DNA of 64,000 nt, taken from assembly GCF_001440395.1 (NCBI RefSeq), contig NZ_LLXZ01000102.1, forward strand, positions 174,144-238,143, read 5' to 3'. This document shows, in pieces, positions 8,578 to 17,748 of the stretch; positions within the stretch are counted from its first letter, which is position 1; the number at the start of each line of letters is the position of its first letter. The translations under genes and the position numbers were made by a program. The notes beneath the pieces are model-generated. The model made no database searches, had not been told where the DNA came from, and saw only the letters and a list, made by a program, of their open reading frames with translations. The DNA is from Bradyrhizobium jicamae. Its GTDB lineage: Bacteria > Pseudomonadota > Alphaproteobacteria > Rhizobiales > Xanthobacteraceae.

Positions 8578-9497
8578 CAGATCACCCGCCTTGCATCGAG
8601 GGCGTCGCGCATGCCGTCGCCGATGAAATTGATGGCGACCACCGCCACGAAGATCGCGCCGCCCGGGAATAGCGCCCAATGCGGACCGATGTCGAGAAAA
8701 TCCTTGGCGTCGAACAACAGCCGGCCCCAGGTCGGTGTGTCAGGCGGAAAGCCGAGGCCGAGAAACGACAGCGTCGATTCGGCGATGATCGCGGCGGCGA
8801 CGTCGATGGTGCCGGCGATGATCACGGGGCCGACGGCGTTGGGCAGGATGTGCCGCACCACCTGCCGTAACGGGCTGGCGCCGAGCGCACGTGCGGCTTC
8901 GACGAATTCCTTCTCGCGCAGCGAGAGGAATTGCGCGCGCACCAGGCGCGCGACCGGCATCCAGCGCAGGCCGCCGATGACGAGAACGATCAGGATGAAG
9001 ATGCCGCCTTCGGGACCAAACACGGCCTTGAGCCCGTCGCGGAACAGGTAGATGAGCAGGAGCAGCAGCGGCAATTGCGGCAGCGACAGGAAGAGGTCGG
9101 TGAGCCACATCAGCGCGTGCCCGAGCGCGCCGCGCGACATGCCGGCGAGCGCCCCGATCAGCGTGCCGACGAGGACGGCGACCGCCATCGCTGCGAGTCC
9201 GACGGCCAGCGAGATGCGGCCGCCATAGATCATGCGGGCGAGGATATCCTGTCCGAGATCGTCGGTGCCGAAGGGGTGGGCGAGCGAGGGGCCTTCGAGG
9301 CGCGCGCTGAAATCGATCTCATTGATGCTGACGCGCCAGACGAAGGGGCCGAACACCACCGCCACGATCAGGACAATCAGCAGGAAGGCGCTGATCACGG
9401 CGAGCTTGTGGCGGCGATAGCGCCGCCAGGTCTCGCGCCACGGCGACCAGGCCGGCCGCCGCTCAGCGGAAGGAGATGCGAGGGTCAAGCCAGCCAT
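8577..9497 (-). CDS. Peptide/opine-type ABC transporter permease (DppC family)
   Basis: A 306-residue inner-membrane permease with an N-terminal cytoplasmic segment, a first hydrophobic helix (LAVISAFLLIVLIVAVVFG) and the binding-protein-dependent transport fold. The coupling-helix (EAA) region is recognisable as EAARALGASPLRQVVRHILPN near residue 220. Its start overlaps the dppB-like gene by 35 bp and its stop overlaps the next ATPase gene, so the operon is very tightly packed. It would form the heterodimeric channel with the DppB-like protein. The phrase HPFGTDDLGQDILARMIYG near residue 75 is characteristic of the DppC subfamily. Confidence 0.93.
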   Translation of the reverse strand: MAGLTLASPSAERRPAWSPWRETWRRYRRHKLAVISAFLLIVLIVAVVFGPFVWRVSINEIDFSARLEGPSLAHPFGTDDLGQDILARMIYGGRISLAVGLAAMAVAVLVGTLIGALAGMSRGALGHALMWLTDLFLSLPQLPLLLLLIYLFRDGLKAVFGPEGGIFILIVLVIGGLRWMPVARLVRAQFLSLREKEFVEAARALGASPLRQVVRHILPNAVGPVIIAGTIDVAAAIIAESTLSFLGLGFPPDTPTWGRLLFDAKDFLDIGPHWALFPGGAIFVAVVAINFIGDGMRDALDARRVI

Positions 9498-10422
9498 AAA
9501 GGATATCCGCGATCAGGTTGAACAGCACGACGAGACAGGCGAACACGAAGGTCACCGCCATCACGACCGGCGTGTCGTTGGAGAGGATGGAGGAAATCAG
9601 CAGCGAGCCGATGCCCGGAATGCGAAAGATCTGCTCGGTGACGATGGCGCCGCCGAATACGGCCGGCATCTGCAGCGCGACCAGGGTGACGACCGGGATC
9701 ATCGCGTTGCGCATCGCGTGCTTGACGATCACCCGGGGTTGCCCGAGGCCCTTGGCGCGGGCTGTGGTCACGTAGTCAAGGCGGATCACGTCCAGCATCG
9801 CCGAGCGCACGAAGCGCGTCATCGACGCCGCCTGGAACAGGCCGAGCACCATCACGGGCATGATGGCCTGCCTTATCTGCTCGAACAGCCAGCGTATTCC
9901 GGTTGCCTTGATGTCACTCGAATAGACGAAGGGCAGCCAGTCCAGCGTGATCGAGAACACCAGGATGAACAGCAGTCCCGTGAAGAAAGTCGGCAGCGAG
10001 AAGCCGATGAAGGCGAATGTATTGGCGATCTGATCGAAGATCGAATAGGGCCGGGTCGCGGCGAACACGCCGACGGGTATAGCGATCAGCAGCGCCAGTA
10101 TCTGCGCCGAGCCGATCACGTAGAGCGTGGTCGGCAGGCGCTGCAGGATTAGCGTGTCCACGTTCATCCTGCTGACGAAGGAAAAGCCCCAGTCGCCCTG
10201 CACCATCGCCGCGAGCCAGCGCAGGTAGCGGAGGTAGATCGGATCGTCGAGGCCGAACTTGGCACGAAGCGCCGCCCCGACTTCGGGTGGCACGTTGGGG
10301 TTGGTCGCCAGTTCACTGAAGGGATCGCCCGGCGCAAGCGCCAGGACGATATACAGAACCAGCGAGATGCCGAGCAGGCTCGGCACGGCGATCAGGAGGC
10401 GACGCAGGACATACTGACTCAT
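9463..10422 (-). CDS. Peptide/opine-type ABC transporter permease (DppB family)
   Basis: A 319-residue permease beginning MSQYVLRRLLIAVPSLLGIS, the typical DppB opening, with six hydrophobic segments and the EAA loop at TTARAKGLGQPRVIVKHAMRN. GDPF near residue 33 and the ending LADILYGWLDPRI (here IADILYGWLDPRISFR) are DppB hallmarks. It follows the binding-protein gene after 22 nt on the same strand. Together with the DppC-like subunit it would form the transmembrane path; the substrate is set by the binding protein upstream. Confidence 0.93.
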   Translation of the reverse strand: MSQYVLRRLLIAVPSLLGISLVLYIVLALAPGDPFSELATNPNVPPEVGAALRAKFGLDDPIYLRYLRWLAAMVQGDWGFSFVSRMNVDTLILQRLPTTLYVIGSAQILALLIAIPVGVFAATRPYSIFDQIANTFAFIGFSLPTFFTGLLFILVFSITLDWLPFVYSSDIKATGIRWLFEQIRQAIMPVMVLGLFQAASMTRFVRSAMLDVIRLDYVTTARAKGLGQPRVIVKHAMRNAMIPVVTLVALQMPAVFGGAIVTEQIFRIPGIGSLLISSILSNDTPVVMAVTFVFACLVVLFNLIADILYGWLDPRISFR

Positions 10423-10444
10423 GAGGGAACAATCCCTTCGATGA

Positions 10445-12241
10445 TTAGCCCGTCGCCTCCCGGTACCAGTCGAACAGATTGTCGGTTTCGTTGGCCCAGC
10501 CGCTGACCACCGGTCGCAGCGTGTTGGCGCAGGCTTCCACCTTCAAGCGGTGCATCACCGGAATGAACACGATGTCCTGCATCATGATGTCGTTGGCCTT
10601 GATGTAGAGCGCGGCGCGTTTGACCAGATCGGTCTCGGCCTCGGCGCCGTCGATCGCCGCGTCATAGTCCTTGTTGACCCAGCGCGGGAAATTCACGCCC
10701 TGCCACTTGTTCTCCTTGGTGGCGACGTTGCGCGAGTGATAGCGGCGCATGTGCTGGGCCGGATCGGGCTGACTCATCGGGATCTGGAACATCTCCAGAT
10801 CGGCGTAGAATTTGGCGTAGGTATCGGGATTGGCGACGTCGGAGGAGAAGAACACCGAGGCGACCACCGATTTCAATTCCACGTCGATGCCGGCCTTCTG
10901 GCAGGCCTGCTTGACGATGGCCTGGGTCTTCTGGCGCGGGCCGTTGATCGCAGTCTGGTACAGAAGCTTCAGCTTCTTGCCGTCCTTCTCGCGGATGCCG
11001 TCGGCGCCTGGCTTCCAGCCGGCCTCATCCAGCAGCTTGGACGCCTTCTCGATGCTGAATTCCCAGGTCGTATTCTTGGAGACGAATTTCTCCGGGCCGT
11101 TGAGGAAATTGGGCGTGACGCGCCCGGCGCGGCCGTAGATGACTTTCTTGACGGCCTCGCGATCGACCAGCATCGAGAGCGCCTTGCGCACCGCCGGATC
11201 GGAGAGCAGCGGATGCTTGGTCTTCATCGAGGACCGCTCGCCGTCGACCTCGGTGTTGGGATCGGTGAAGTTCAGCGCGATGAATTCGGTGTCGCCGCCG
11301 ACCGCATAGACGGTCTTGCCCTTGCCGCCCTTTTCCAGCCGCAGCAGGACGTCGTCTTCTACCTGGATGTTCCAGCCGAAATCATATTCGCCGGTCTGGA
11401 TGACGGCGCGCGCAGCCGAGACGGCATCGCCGCCGCCCTTCATCTCGATGGTGTCGAAGTGCGGACGGTTCGGCATGTGGTAGTCTGGATTGATCTCGCC
11501 GCGGATCACGTCGCCCGGCTTGAACTCGACGAATTTGTAGGGGCCGGTGCCGACCGGCGACAGATTGTTCGGCGCCTCGCGTGACTTGGCGCCTTTATAA
11601 TCCGCGAACAGATGTTTCGGGATGATGCTGCCGGGGGCGCCGACAAAGGCGTCGGCCCAGAACGGCGTCGGCTTCTTGAACTTGATGCGGACGGTGAGGT
11701 CGTCGACCTTCTCGACGGTGATGTCGCGGTGGACGCCGATTGTCACGGTGGCGGTGGCGGGATCGCGGGCGTATTCCCAGTTGAACACCACGTCATCGGC
11801 GGTGAAGGGCTTGCCATCGTGCCATTTCACGCCGGGCTTGAGTTTCCAGATCACCGACATGCCGTCGGCGGACAGGCCGCCGTTCTGCAGCGAGGGAATC
11901 TCGGCGGCCAGAACCAGCTTCATGTTGCCGTCCGGATCCCAGCAGGCGAGCGGCTCATAGAACAGGCGGGAGCCGTCCTGGTCCTTGGTGCCGGTGGCGA
12001 AATGCGGATTGAGCAGGGTCGGTCCCTGCCACCAGAGCAGCTTGAGCGCGCCGCCGCCGCCGCGCTTGGTCGGCTTGTAGACGGAAGGACCTTCGGCCAT
12101 GGCGACGCCGCCGATCGCCAGAAGCTGCGTAGCCATCGGCGCGGTGAGACCGACAGCAAGCATACGCTGGATGAAGCCGCGGCGGTCCATGCGCCCGTCC
12201 TTCACCTCGTCGATCATGGTTCGCAGTTCGGTATCCAGCAT
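10445..12241 (-). CDS. ABC transporter substrate-binding protein (SBP_bac_5), Tat-exported
   Basis: A 598-residue periplasmic binding protein of the peptide/nickel/opine class (family 5). Residues 20-25 (RRGFIQ) followed by a hydrophobic stretch and AMA before Glu-50 form a twin-arginine signal peptide, unlike the Sec signal of many relatives. SRLFYEPLACWDPDGNM and LKPGVKWHDGKPFTADDV are family signatures. ATG 12241 is chosen because the longer frame to 12472 is low-complexity upstream DNA. It is the first gene of the transporter operon, and the region before it up to 12500 is the probable promoter. Proximity to an AbgB-like amidohydrolase suggests amidated amino acids or peptides as substrate; that is inference. 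Confidence 0.92.
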   Translation of the reverse strand: MLDTELRTMIDEVKDGRMDRRGFIQRMLAVGLTAPMATQLLAIGGVAMAEGPSVYKPTKRGGGGALKLLWWQGPTLLNPHFATGTKDQDGSRLFYEPLACWDPDGNMKLVLAAEIPSLQNGGLSADGMSVIWKLKPGVKWHDGKPFTADDVVFNWEYARDPATATVTIGVHRDITVEKVDDLTVRIKFKKPTPFWADAFVGAPGSIIPKHLFADYKGAKSREAPNNLSPVGTGPYKFVEFKPGDVIRGEINPDYHMPNRPHFDTIEMKGGGDAVSAARAVIQTGEYDFGWNIQVEDDVLLRLEKGGKGKTVYAVGGDTEFIALNFTDPNTEVDGERSSMKTKHPLLSDPAVRKALSMLVDREAVKKVIYGRAGRVTPNFLNGPEKFVSKNTTWEFSIEKASKLLDEAGWKPGADGIREKDGKKLKLLYQTAINGPRQKTQAIVKQACQKAGIDVELKSVVASVFFSSDVANPDTYAKFYADLEMFQIPMSQPDPAQHMRRYHSRNVATKENKWQGVNFPRWVNKDYDAAIDGAEAETDLVKRAALYIKANDIMMQDIVFIPVMHRLKVEACANTLRPVVSGWANETDNLFDWYREATG

Positions 12242-12500
12242 CGTTGTCCCCGTCCGGTTCTTTGTGTTTGAGGCGCGCCGGAGGCGGCGGCCTGAAAGTT
12301 CGGCGGTAAGAGGCACATTAAATGCGCCGGAGGTCAACGGCTGGCTGTCGACAATTGGCAGAATGGAAGGCGGCTGTGATTTTTGCTTGGGCAGAAACAC
12401 GCTGCGGCGCACATCGCTTTGGCAATCCGGCGGCCGGGGCGCGTCAAAACCGCGCGAAATCGCGCCCCGCACTGCAAAAAATTTGTTCGCCCGGACCAGG

Positions 12501-13919
12501 TCAGGTCAGCGACATGTCCAGCGGTGGCGCGACGCTCTCCGGCAGCGGGTTGACGTAGGGGGTGCGGGCGGTGCGCTTCTTCAGGTCGGCCTGGGCGGCG
12601 GCGATCAAGTCCGGTTCCGTCAGCGCCCTGACGCCGAGGCCCGCCATCGCCTTGGCGGCCTGCACCATGGCCTTGTGGGCGTGCGGGCTCTTGCCCTGCG
12701 CCACCACCTGCCAGGTGTGGAAGGGGGTTCCGATCGCGACCGTCGGGGCGTGGACCTGAACCGTTGGCACGACCCAGCTCACGTCGCCGACATCGGTCGA
12801 GCCGATCAGGGGATTACGCTTGGCGTCCATCGGCACGATGAAATCCGCCAGCGGCCGGTCGGTCGGCTCCATCCCGATCGCATAATAAACGCTGGCGATG
12901 TCCTTCTCGGTCAGCGTCGCGCGGATCTTTTGCGCAAAGTCCTTGTCGGCGTCGTCGAAATGCGGCGGGCCGAGGTCCTCCATGATGCTGTGCAGCGCCG
13001 CTTCGAGCGGGGTGTTCGGCAACAAATTGGAGACGGCGGAAATGATCTTCATCTCCACTTTGGTCTCCGTCATCAGCGCCGCGCCCTGCGCGATCTTGTG
13101 GACGCGCTCCACCAGCTCGTTCATGCCGGGCAGGTCGCGGGCGCGGATCGAATAGCGCACGCGGGCATGGGCCTGCACCACGTTGGGGGCGATGCCGCCG
13201 GTATCGAGCAACGCATAGTGAACGCGCGCGTCGCTCGGCATGTGCTCGCGCATGTAGTTGACGCCGACATTCATCAGTTCGACCGCATCGAGCGCGCTGC
13301 GGCCGAGATGCGGCGAGGCCGCGGCATGCGATGTGCGGCCGGTGAAGATGAAATCGGCGCGGGTGTTGGCGAGCGATGGCGTCACCGCCACCTCCCAGAA
13401 ACTGTTGGGGTGCCAGGTGATCGCGATGTCGGCGTCGTCGAAGGCGCCCGATCGCACCATGAAGGTCTTGGCGGCGCCGCCTTCCTCCGCGGGGCAGCCG
13501 TAATAGCGCACGCGCCCGGGCACCTTGTGCTCGGCGAGCCAATCCTTCACGGCGGTGGCGGCCAGCAGTGCGGCCGAGCCGAGCAGATTGTGGCCGCAGC
13601 CATGGCCGTGACCACCGGTCTCGATTGGTTTCGGCTCCGCCACACCGGCCTCCTGGCTGAGGCCGGGCAGCGCGTCGTACTCGCCGAGGAAAGCGATCAC
13701 GGGTCCGCCTTCGCCCCATTCACCCATCAGGGCGGTCGGAATGCCCGCGACGTTCTCGGTGATGCGGAAACCCTGATGGCGCAGTTCGGCGAGATGCTCG
13801 GCGGACGAGCGCGCCTCGGTGTAGCAGACTTCGGGCATCGCCCAGACCCGGTCGCTCAAGGCGACAAAGCGCGGCTTGATGGTGTCGACGCCACGCCAGA
13901 TAGTGCTGCGGTTATCCAT
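12501..13919 (-). CDS. M20-family amidohydrolase, AbgB-like (p-aminobenzoyl-glutamate hydrolase subunit B type)
   Basis: A 472-residue di-metal amidohydrolase. Metal-site motifs are HGHGCGHN (residues 104-111), PAEEGG (143-148) and TWHP (His-170), with TSHAAASPHLGRSALDA in the dimerisation lid. This pattern is that of AbgB and related indole-3-acetyl-amino acid or aminoacylase-like hydrolases, which release an acid or amine from an N-acyl amino acid. It is 259 bp upstream of the peptide-type ABC operon on the same strand, so an uptake-then-hydrolysis role is plausible. No AbgA-like partner is present. Activity on p-aminobenzoyl-glutamate specifically is unproven. Confidence 0.88.
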   Translation of the reverse strand: MDNRSTIWRGVDTIKPRFVALSDRVWAMPEVCYTEARSSAEHLAELRHQGFRITENVAGIPTALMGEWGEGGPVIAFLGEYDALPGLSQEAGVAEPKPIETGGHGHGCGHNLLGSAALLAATAVKDWLAEHKVPGRVRYYGCPAEEGGAAKTFMVRSGAFDDADIAITWHPNSFWEVAVTPSLANTRADFIFTGRTSHAAASPHLGRSALDAVELMNVGVNYMREHMPSDARVHYALLDTGGIAPNVVQAHARVRYSIRARDLPGMNELVERVHKIAQGAALMTETKVEMKIISAVSNLLPNTPLEAALHSIMEDLGPPHFDDADKDFAQKIRATLTEKDIASVYYAIGMEPTDRPLADFIVPMDAKRNPLIGSTDVGDVSWVVPTVQVHAPTVAIGTPFHTWQVVAQGKSPHAHKAMVQAAKAMAGLGVRALTEPDLIAAAQADLKKRTARTPYVNPLPESVAPPLDMSLT

Positions 13920-14067
13920 TTTTATTTCCGATCCTGAAGGCGATGTGAGCGGGGAATTTATCAGCTTCGGCGGATAGCGCGCCCAGCGTGGAGCGGAAAT
14001 CAGCCATGCGGCCGGGGCGGAACGAAGGGAGCGATCGCAAGACGGGCGCGAACGCGTATGCGACGGG

Positions 14068-15315
14068 TCACACCTTCAAGCCGTAGGGCCTGAACAGCCG
14101 GCCTTTCTCCACCACCAGCACCACGGCGAGCGCGGCCAGCGTGCAGAGCAGGAAGCCGGTCGCGAACGGCACCAGCGTGCCGTCATAGCCCTGACCGATG
14201 CTGGCGCCGATGCCGATGGCAAGCAGCGTGGTGATCGAGCCGTACAGCGACGCGGCAGTGCCGGCGATATGGCCCTGCGGCTCCATGGCGAGCGCGGTGA
14301 AATTGGCGATCATCAGCCCGAACGCAAACATCATCGCAGCCGAGAGCGCCATGAACAGCGGCAACGGCAGCATCTGCAGTTTTGCCGCGACCAGCATGGT
14401 CGCGGCGATGACCACGAAGCCGATCAGCGCGGCGTGGGAGATCACGCGCATGCCGAGGCGGCCGACGAGGCGGGAGTTGACGAAGCCGGCGATGGCGGTG
14501 CCGACGGCGACGCCGGCAAACGCCACCGGAAAATAATGCCCGAGCTGATAGATGCCGGTGAAGACCTGCTGCGAGATGAAGACGAAGGCGAACAGCGAGC
14601 CCAATACGCCGCCGGCGGCCAACGCATAACCCAGCGTCTGGCGGTTGGTCACGGTCTGGCGGAAGGCATCGAGCACCTCGCCGACGGCGAGCGAGCGGCG
14701 CCGCTCGGGAGCCAGCGTCTCCGGCAGGCGCAGCGCGCTCCAGATCAGCGCCACCACGCCATACAGCATCAGCACGATGAAGATGCCGCGCCAGTGCGAC
14801 ACCAAGAGCACAGCCTGGCCGAATGCCGGAGCGACGACGGGTACGGCGATGAAGATCATCATCGTCAGCGACATCACGCTCGCCATGCGCCGCCCCGCAT
14901 AGCAGTCGCGCACGATCGAGGTCGCGATCACGCGGGTGGCCGAGGTGCTGAGGCCCTGCAGCGCGCGGGCCAGCAGCAGCGTTTCGAACGAAGGCGCGGC
15001 GATCGCGAGCAGGCTGGCGGCACAATAGACGGCCATGCCGCCGAGCAGGACCGGCCGCCGTCCGAACCGGTCGGACAAGGGGCCCATCACGAACTGGCCG
15101 ACGCCGAAGCCGACCAGGAAGATCGACAGCACCATCTGCGGCCGGTTGACTGACGTGATGTGGAAGGCGGATGCGATGTTCGGCAGCGCCGGCAGCATCA
15201 TGTCCATTGCAAGCGGATTCAGCGCCATGATCGAGGCGATCACGATGACGAATTCGGGAAAGCCCATCGGGCGGTGGCCTGAAGCGGCCAAGGCATCGGC
15301 ACTGGTATCGGACAA
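14068..15315 (-). CDS. Bcr/CflA-family multidrug efflux MFS transporter
   Basis: A roughly 415-residue, twelve-helix major-facilitator protein. The first helices carry the Bcr/CflA signature DMMLPALPNIASAF and FLVGFGVGQFVMGPLSDRFGRRP, the latter containing motif A between helices 2 and 3; ARALQGLSTSATRVIATSIVRD is motif B-like in helix 4. Proton-driven drug or metabolite export is the family role. The start is uncertain: a TTG at 15315 has AGAGGA 7 nt upstream, a GTG at 15333 has no Shine-Dalgarno sequence, and an internal ATG lies 22 codons after the GTG. It is a single gene separated from the antiporter upstream by about 100 bp. Confidence 0.88.
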   Translation of the reverse strand: MSDTSADALAASGHRPMGFPEFVIVIASIMALNPLAMDMMLPALPNIASAFHITSVNRPQMVLSIFLVGFGVGQFVMGPLSDRFGRRPVLLGGMAVYCAASLLAIAAPSFETLLLARALQGLSTSATRVIATSIVRDCYAGRRMASVMSLTMMIFIAVPVVAPAFGQAVLLVSHWRGIFIVLMLYGVVALIWSALRLPETLAPERRRSLAVGEVLDAFRQTVTNRQTLGYALAAGGVLGSLFAFVFISQQVFTGIYQLGHYFPVAFAGVAVGTAIAGFVNSRLVGRLGMRVISHAALIGFVVIAATMLVAAKLQMLPLPLFMALSAAMMFAFGLMIANFTALAMEPQGHIAGTAASLYGSITTLLAIGIGASIGQGYDGTLVPFATGFLLCTLAALAVVLVVEKGRLFRPYGLKV

Positions 15316-15416
15316 CGAAAAATCCTCTTGCACGGGGCAATCTATTCACGGTGCTGCAGCGCACAATCGGCGTTTTGGAATGGCTGGTCAACGGTGCAGC
15401 CACCCAACCTGACCGC

Positions 15417-16520
15417 TCATGAAGCGACGTGCGCTCCCGGCGGGACCACGTAGAGCGTCATGGCGAAGATGGCGTAGATGAACAGCAGCAGCGCGCCGAT
15501 GAACCAGGCCGAGCGTCCGCTGTTGGTGATGAAGCATGCGGTGACGGTCGCGATCATCACCATGACGACCGCGCCCGGCCAGAACTGCAGGTCCATCGGC
15601 TTCGGTCCGATGACGTAACTGAGCAGCACCAGCACCGGCGCAACGAACAGCGCGATCTGCGAGGCGCTGCCGAGCGCAATGCCGACGCTCATGTCGAGGC
15701 GGTCTTTGCGCGCGGCGGAGAACGCCACCGCCATTTCGGCGGCGCCGCCGACCAGCGCAACGACGATGAAGCCGACAAATGCCGGACTCATTCCCAGTGT
15801 CTCGCCGGCCTTTTGCACCGAACCGACGAAGATGTGGCTGACCAGCGCCACCAGCACCGTCACTGCGATCAGCGTGCCGACGGCGACGCCGATCGGCAGC
15901 ATTTCCTCGTCCTTCTCGGCGTGGTCTTCGCCGGCGAACAGATCCTTGTGTGTCTTCAGGGAGAACAGCAGGCTGAGCGCGTAGGCCGCAATCAGGAGAA
16001 TGGCGAGGCCGGTCGAGAGCTTTTGCGTCACCGCCGTGCCTTGGGCCAGATCGAGGTTTGCGACTGCGGCGGGCGTGAGCAGGGCAACGGTCGCCATCAA
16101 CAGTAGCGCCGCATGCAGCCTTCCGCCGGCGCGGTTGAATTCCTGGGTGCGGTAACGCAGCCCGCCGAGCAGGAACGACGCGCCCAGCATGAACAGCGCA
16201 TTGGCGACGATCACGCCGGCAATCGACGCCTTCACCAGCATGTATTCGCCGGCATAAAGCGCCGCGATCGCGATGATCAACTCGGTCAGATTCCCCAATG
16301 TCGCGTTGAGCAAGCCGCCGATGGCATCGCCGGTTTTCTCGGCGACGCTTTCGGTGGCATGACTGAGCAGGGCGGCCAGCGGTACGATGGCGAGGACGGC
16401 GAGCACGAACAAAGCGGTGTGGGCCGACGGCGCCAGCACTTCTACTGCCAGCACGATCGGCACGAAGACCAATAGCCACAGCAGCGGGCTGTGGCGGATT
16501 TCCTTGAGCAGCATGTTCAT
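15417..16520 (-). CDS. chaA: Calcium/proton antiporter, CaCA family (ChaA-like)
   Basis: A 367-residue membrane protein with two homologous halves and about eleven helices. The two alpha-repeat ion-binding motifs are GNLTELIIA (residues 76-84) and GGAAEMAVAF in the second half, whose Glu residues bind the cation in Ca2+/cation exchangers. The acidic loop EDHAEKDEE separates the halves, as in ChaA/CAX proteins. It would export Ca2+ (or Na+/K+) in exchange for protons. A FixK/FNR-type palindrome (16583-16596) lies 63-76 bp upstream of the ATG, so microaerobic control is possible. Confidence 0.9.
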   Translation of the reverse strand: MNMLLKEIRHSPLLWLLVFVPIVLAVEVLAPSAHTALFVLAVLAIVPLAALLSHATESVAEKTGDAIGGLLNATLGNLTELIIAIAALYAGEYMLVKASIAGVIVANALFMLGASFLLGGLRYRTQEFNRAGGRLHAALLLMATVALLTPAAVANLDLAQGTAVTQKLSTGLAILLIAAYALSLLFSLKTHKDLFAGEDHAEKDEEMLPIGVAVGTLIAVTVLVALVSHIFVGSVQKAGETLGMSPAFVGFIVVALVGGAAEMAVAFSAARKDRLDMSVGIALGSASQIALFVAPVLVLLSYVIGPKPMDLQFWPGAVVMVMIATVTACFITNSGRSAWFIGALLLFIYAIFAMTLYVVPPGAHVAS

Positions 16521-16582
16521 GGTTTGGTCTCTCGCCTCGCCGCATTGCCGGAACCACCCTTGGCGAGGGGGAAAGGCCGATA

Positions 16583-16596
16583 TTGACGTAGCTCAA
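16583..16596. promoter_or_regulatory. Candidate FixK2/FNR-type box
   Basis: TTGACGTAGCTCAA fits TTG(A/C)-N6-(T/G)CAA, the consensus I remember for rhizobial FixK2. It lies in the divergent gap between chaA (ATG 16520, minus) and the hemC-like gene (GTG 16759, plus). Activation at -41.5 would put the chaA transcript start about 28 nt before its ATG, but no clear -10 element is visible on either side. One match in a 238-bp gap is suggestive only. Confidence 0.45.
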
Positions 16597-16758
16597 CGAA
16601 TGCGTTGCTTCGGCGCGTTCGCCTTGACGGTGGCGACAGCGGTCCGCAGGCGGCAGTAAGCACCGTCATGTGCACGCGCCAAAATCATTGTTCTGACAGG
16701 CTGCTTGCTCTATCCCGTAAGGCTCGAAACAGCCGCAATTCGCCGGAACGGAGACAGG

Positions 16759-17748
16759 GTGTCAGGACAGAGCTTGAAGATCGGCACGCGCAAGAGCGCG
16801 ATGGCGCTGGCGCAGACGGAAGGGATTGCGCGGCTGTTGCGCGCGGCCGATCCCGCGCTCGACGTCGAGATCGTCAAGTTCGAAACCCGCGGCGACCAGG
16901 ACCAGACCAGCAAGCTGCTGCGCCATGGCGGCAAGGGCGGCGCCTTCGTCGCTGAAATTCGCGAGGCGATGCGGGCCGGGCAATTGCAGGCGGCGATGCA
17001 TTCGCTGAAGGACGTGCCCGGCAATGAGGAAACGCCGGGCCTGATCATCGCCGCGACGCTGCCGCGCGACGCCGCCAACGATGCGCTGGTGCTGCGCCCC
17101 GGCCTTTCGCTCGATGAGTTTCGTGCAGCAAAAGGCAAGGGCTTCAAGATCGGCACCAATGCGGTGCGCCGCGCGGCCTATCTACGCCGGCTGTTTCCGG
17201 ACGTGACTGTGATTCATTTCCGCGGCGCGGCGGATACGCGCGTGGCAAAGCTCGATCGCGGCGACAAGCAGCGATTGCCCGACGGCGGCGAGGTGGGTCC
17301 GGCCGATGCGCTGGTCATGGCGCGATCGGGCCTCGAGCGGATCGGAATGGCTTCCCGCATCGTCCATGATTTTTCGGTCCGCGAGATGCTGCCCGCGGTG
17401 GGGCAGGGCATCGTCGCGGTGGAATGCGTCGAGAAGGACTGGCTGACGCGCGGGCGGCTAGCGAAGATCGAGGATGTTTCATCGCGGCTCTGTGCGGAAG
17501 CCGAGCGCGAGGTGCTGTGGGTGCTCAACGGCCACTGCAATTCGCCGATCGCCGGCCACGCCACCCTTGATGGCCGCGAGATGACGCTGACGGCGGCGGT
17601 GCTGGATGAAGCCGGCGACCGTTTCATCGAGGTGTCGCGGCAGGGCGCGGCGGATCGGCCGCGCGAACTCGGCCGCGCGGTCGGCCTAGAGTTGCTGGAC
17701 AAGGGCGCGGCCGAGATCATCGCGCGGACACGGCCGGACGAACATTAG
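16759..17748 (+). CDS. hemC: Hydroxymethylbilane synthase (porphobilinogen deaminase), divergent form
   Basis: A 329-residue HemC-family enzyme that polymerises four porphobilinogens to hydroxymethylbilane in haem/tetrapyrrole synthesis. Conserved points are GTRKSAMALAQ (Arg-11), GGKGGAF, catalytic HSLKDVP (Asp-85), NAVRRAA (Arg-137/138), FRGAADTR (Arg-155/161) and cofactor-binding Cys-260 in LNGHCNSPIAG. Several positions depart from the usual alphaproteobacterial form: GTSS.RR is GTNAVRR, RGN is RGA, and the second Lys of GKG.F.KE is Ala. The GTG start at 16759 follows GGAACGGAGACAGG; upstream in-frame ATG 16705 has no such site. It may be the main HemC or a second paralogue; the window cannot decide. 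Confidence 0.8.
   Translation: MSGQSLKIGTRKSAMALAQTEGIARLLRAADPALDVEIVKFETRGDQDQTSKLLRHGGKGGAFVAEIREAMRAGQLQAAMHSLKDVPGNEETPGLIIAATLPRDAANDALVLRPGLSLDEFRAAKGKGFKIGTNAVRRAAYLRRLFPDVTVIHFRGAADTRVAKLDRGDKQRLPDGGEVGPADALVMARSGLERIGMASRIVHDFSVREMLPAVGQGIVAVECVEKDWLTRGRLAKIEDVSSRLCAEAEREVLWVLNGHCNSPIAGHATLDGREMTLTAAVLDEAGDRFIEVSRQGAADRPRELGRAVGLELLDKGAAEIIARTRPDEH

Noticed and set aside
12099..13937. 612-codon plus-strand frame across the M20 hydrolase
   Set aside because: Antisense shadow; the minus-strand enzyme has all metal-binding motifs.
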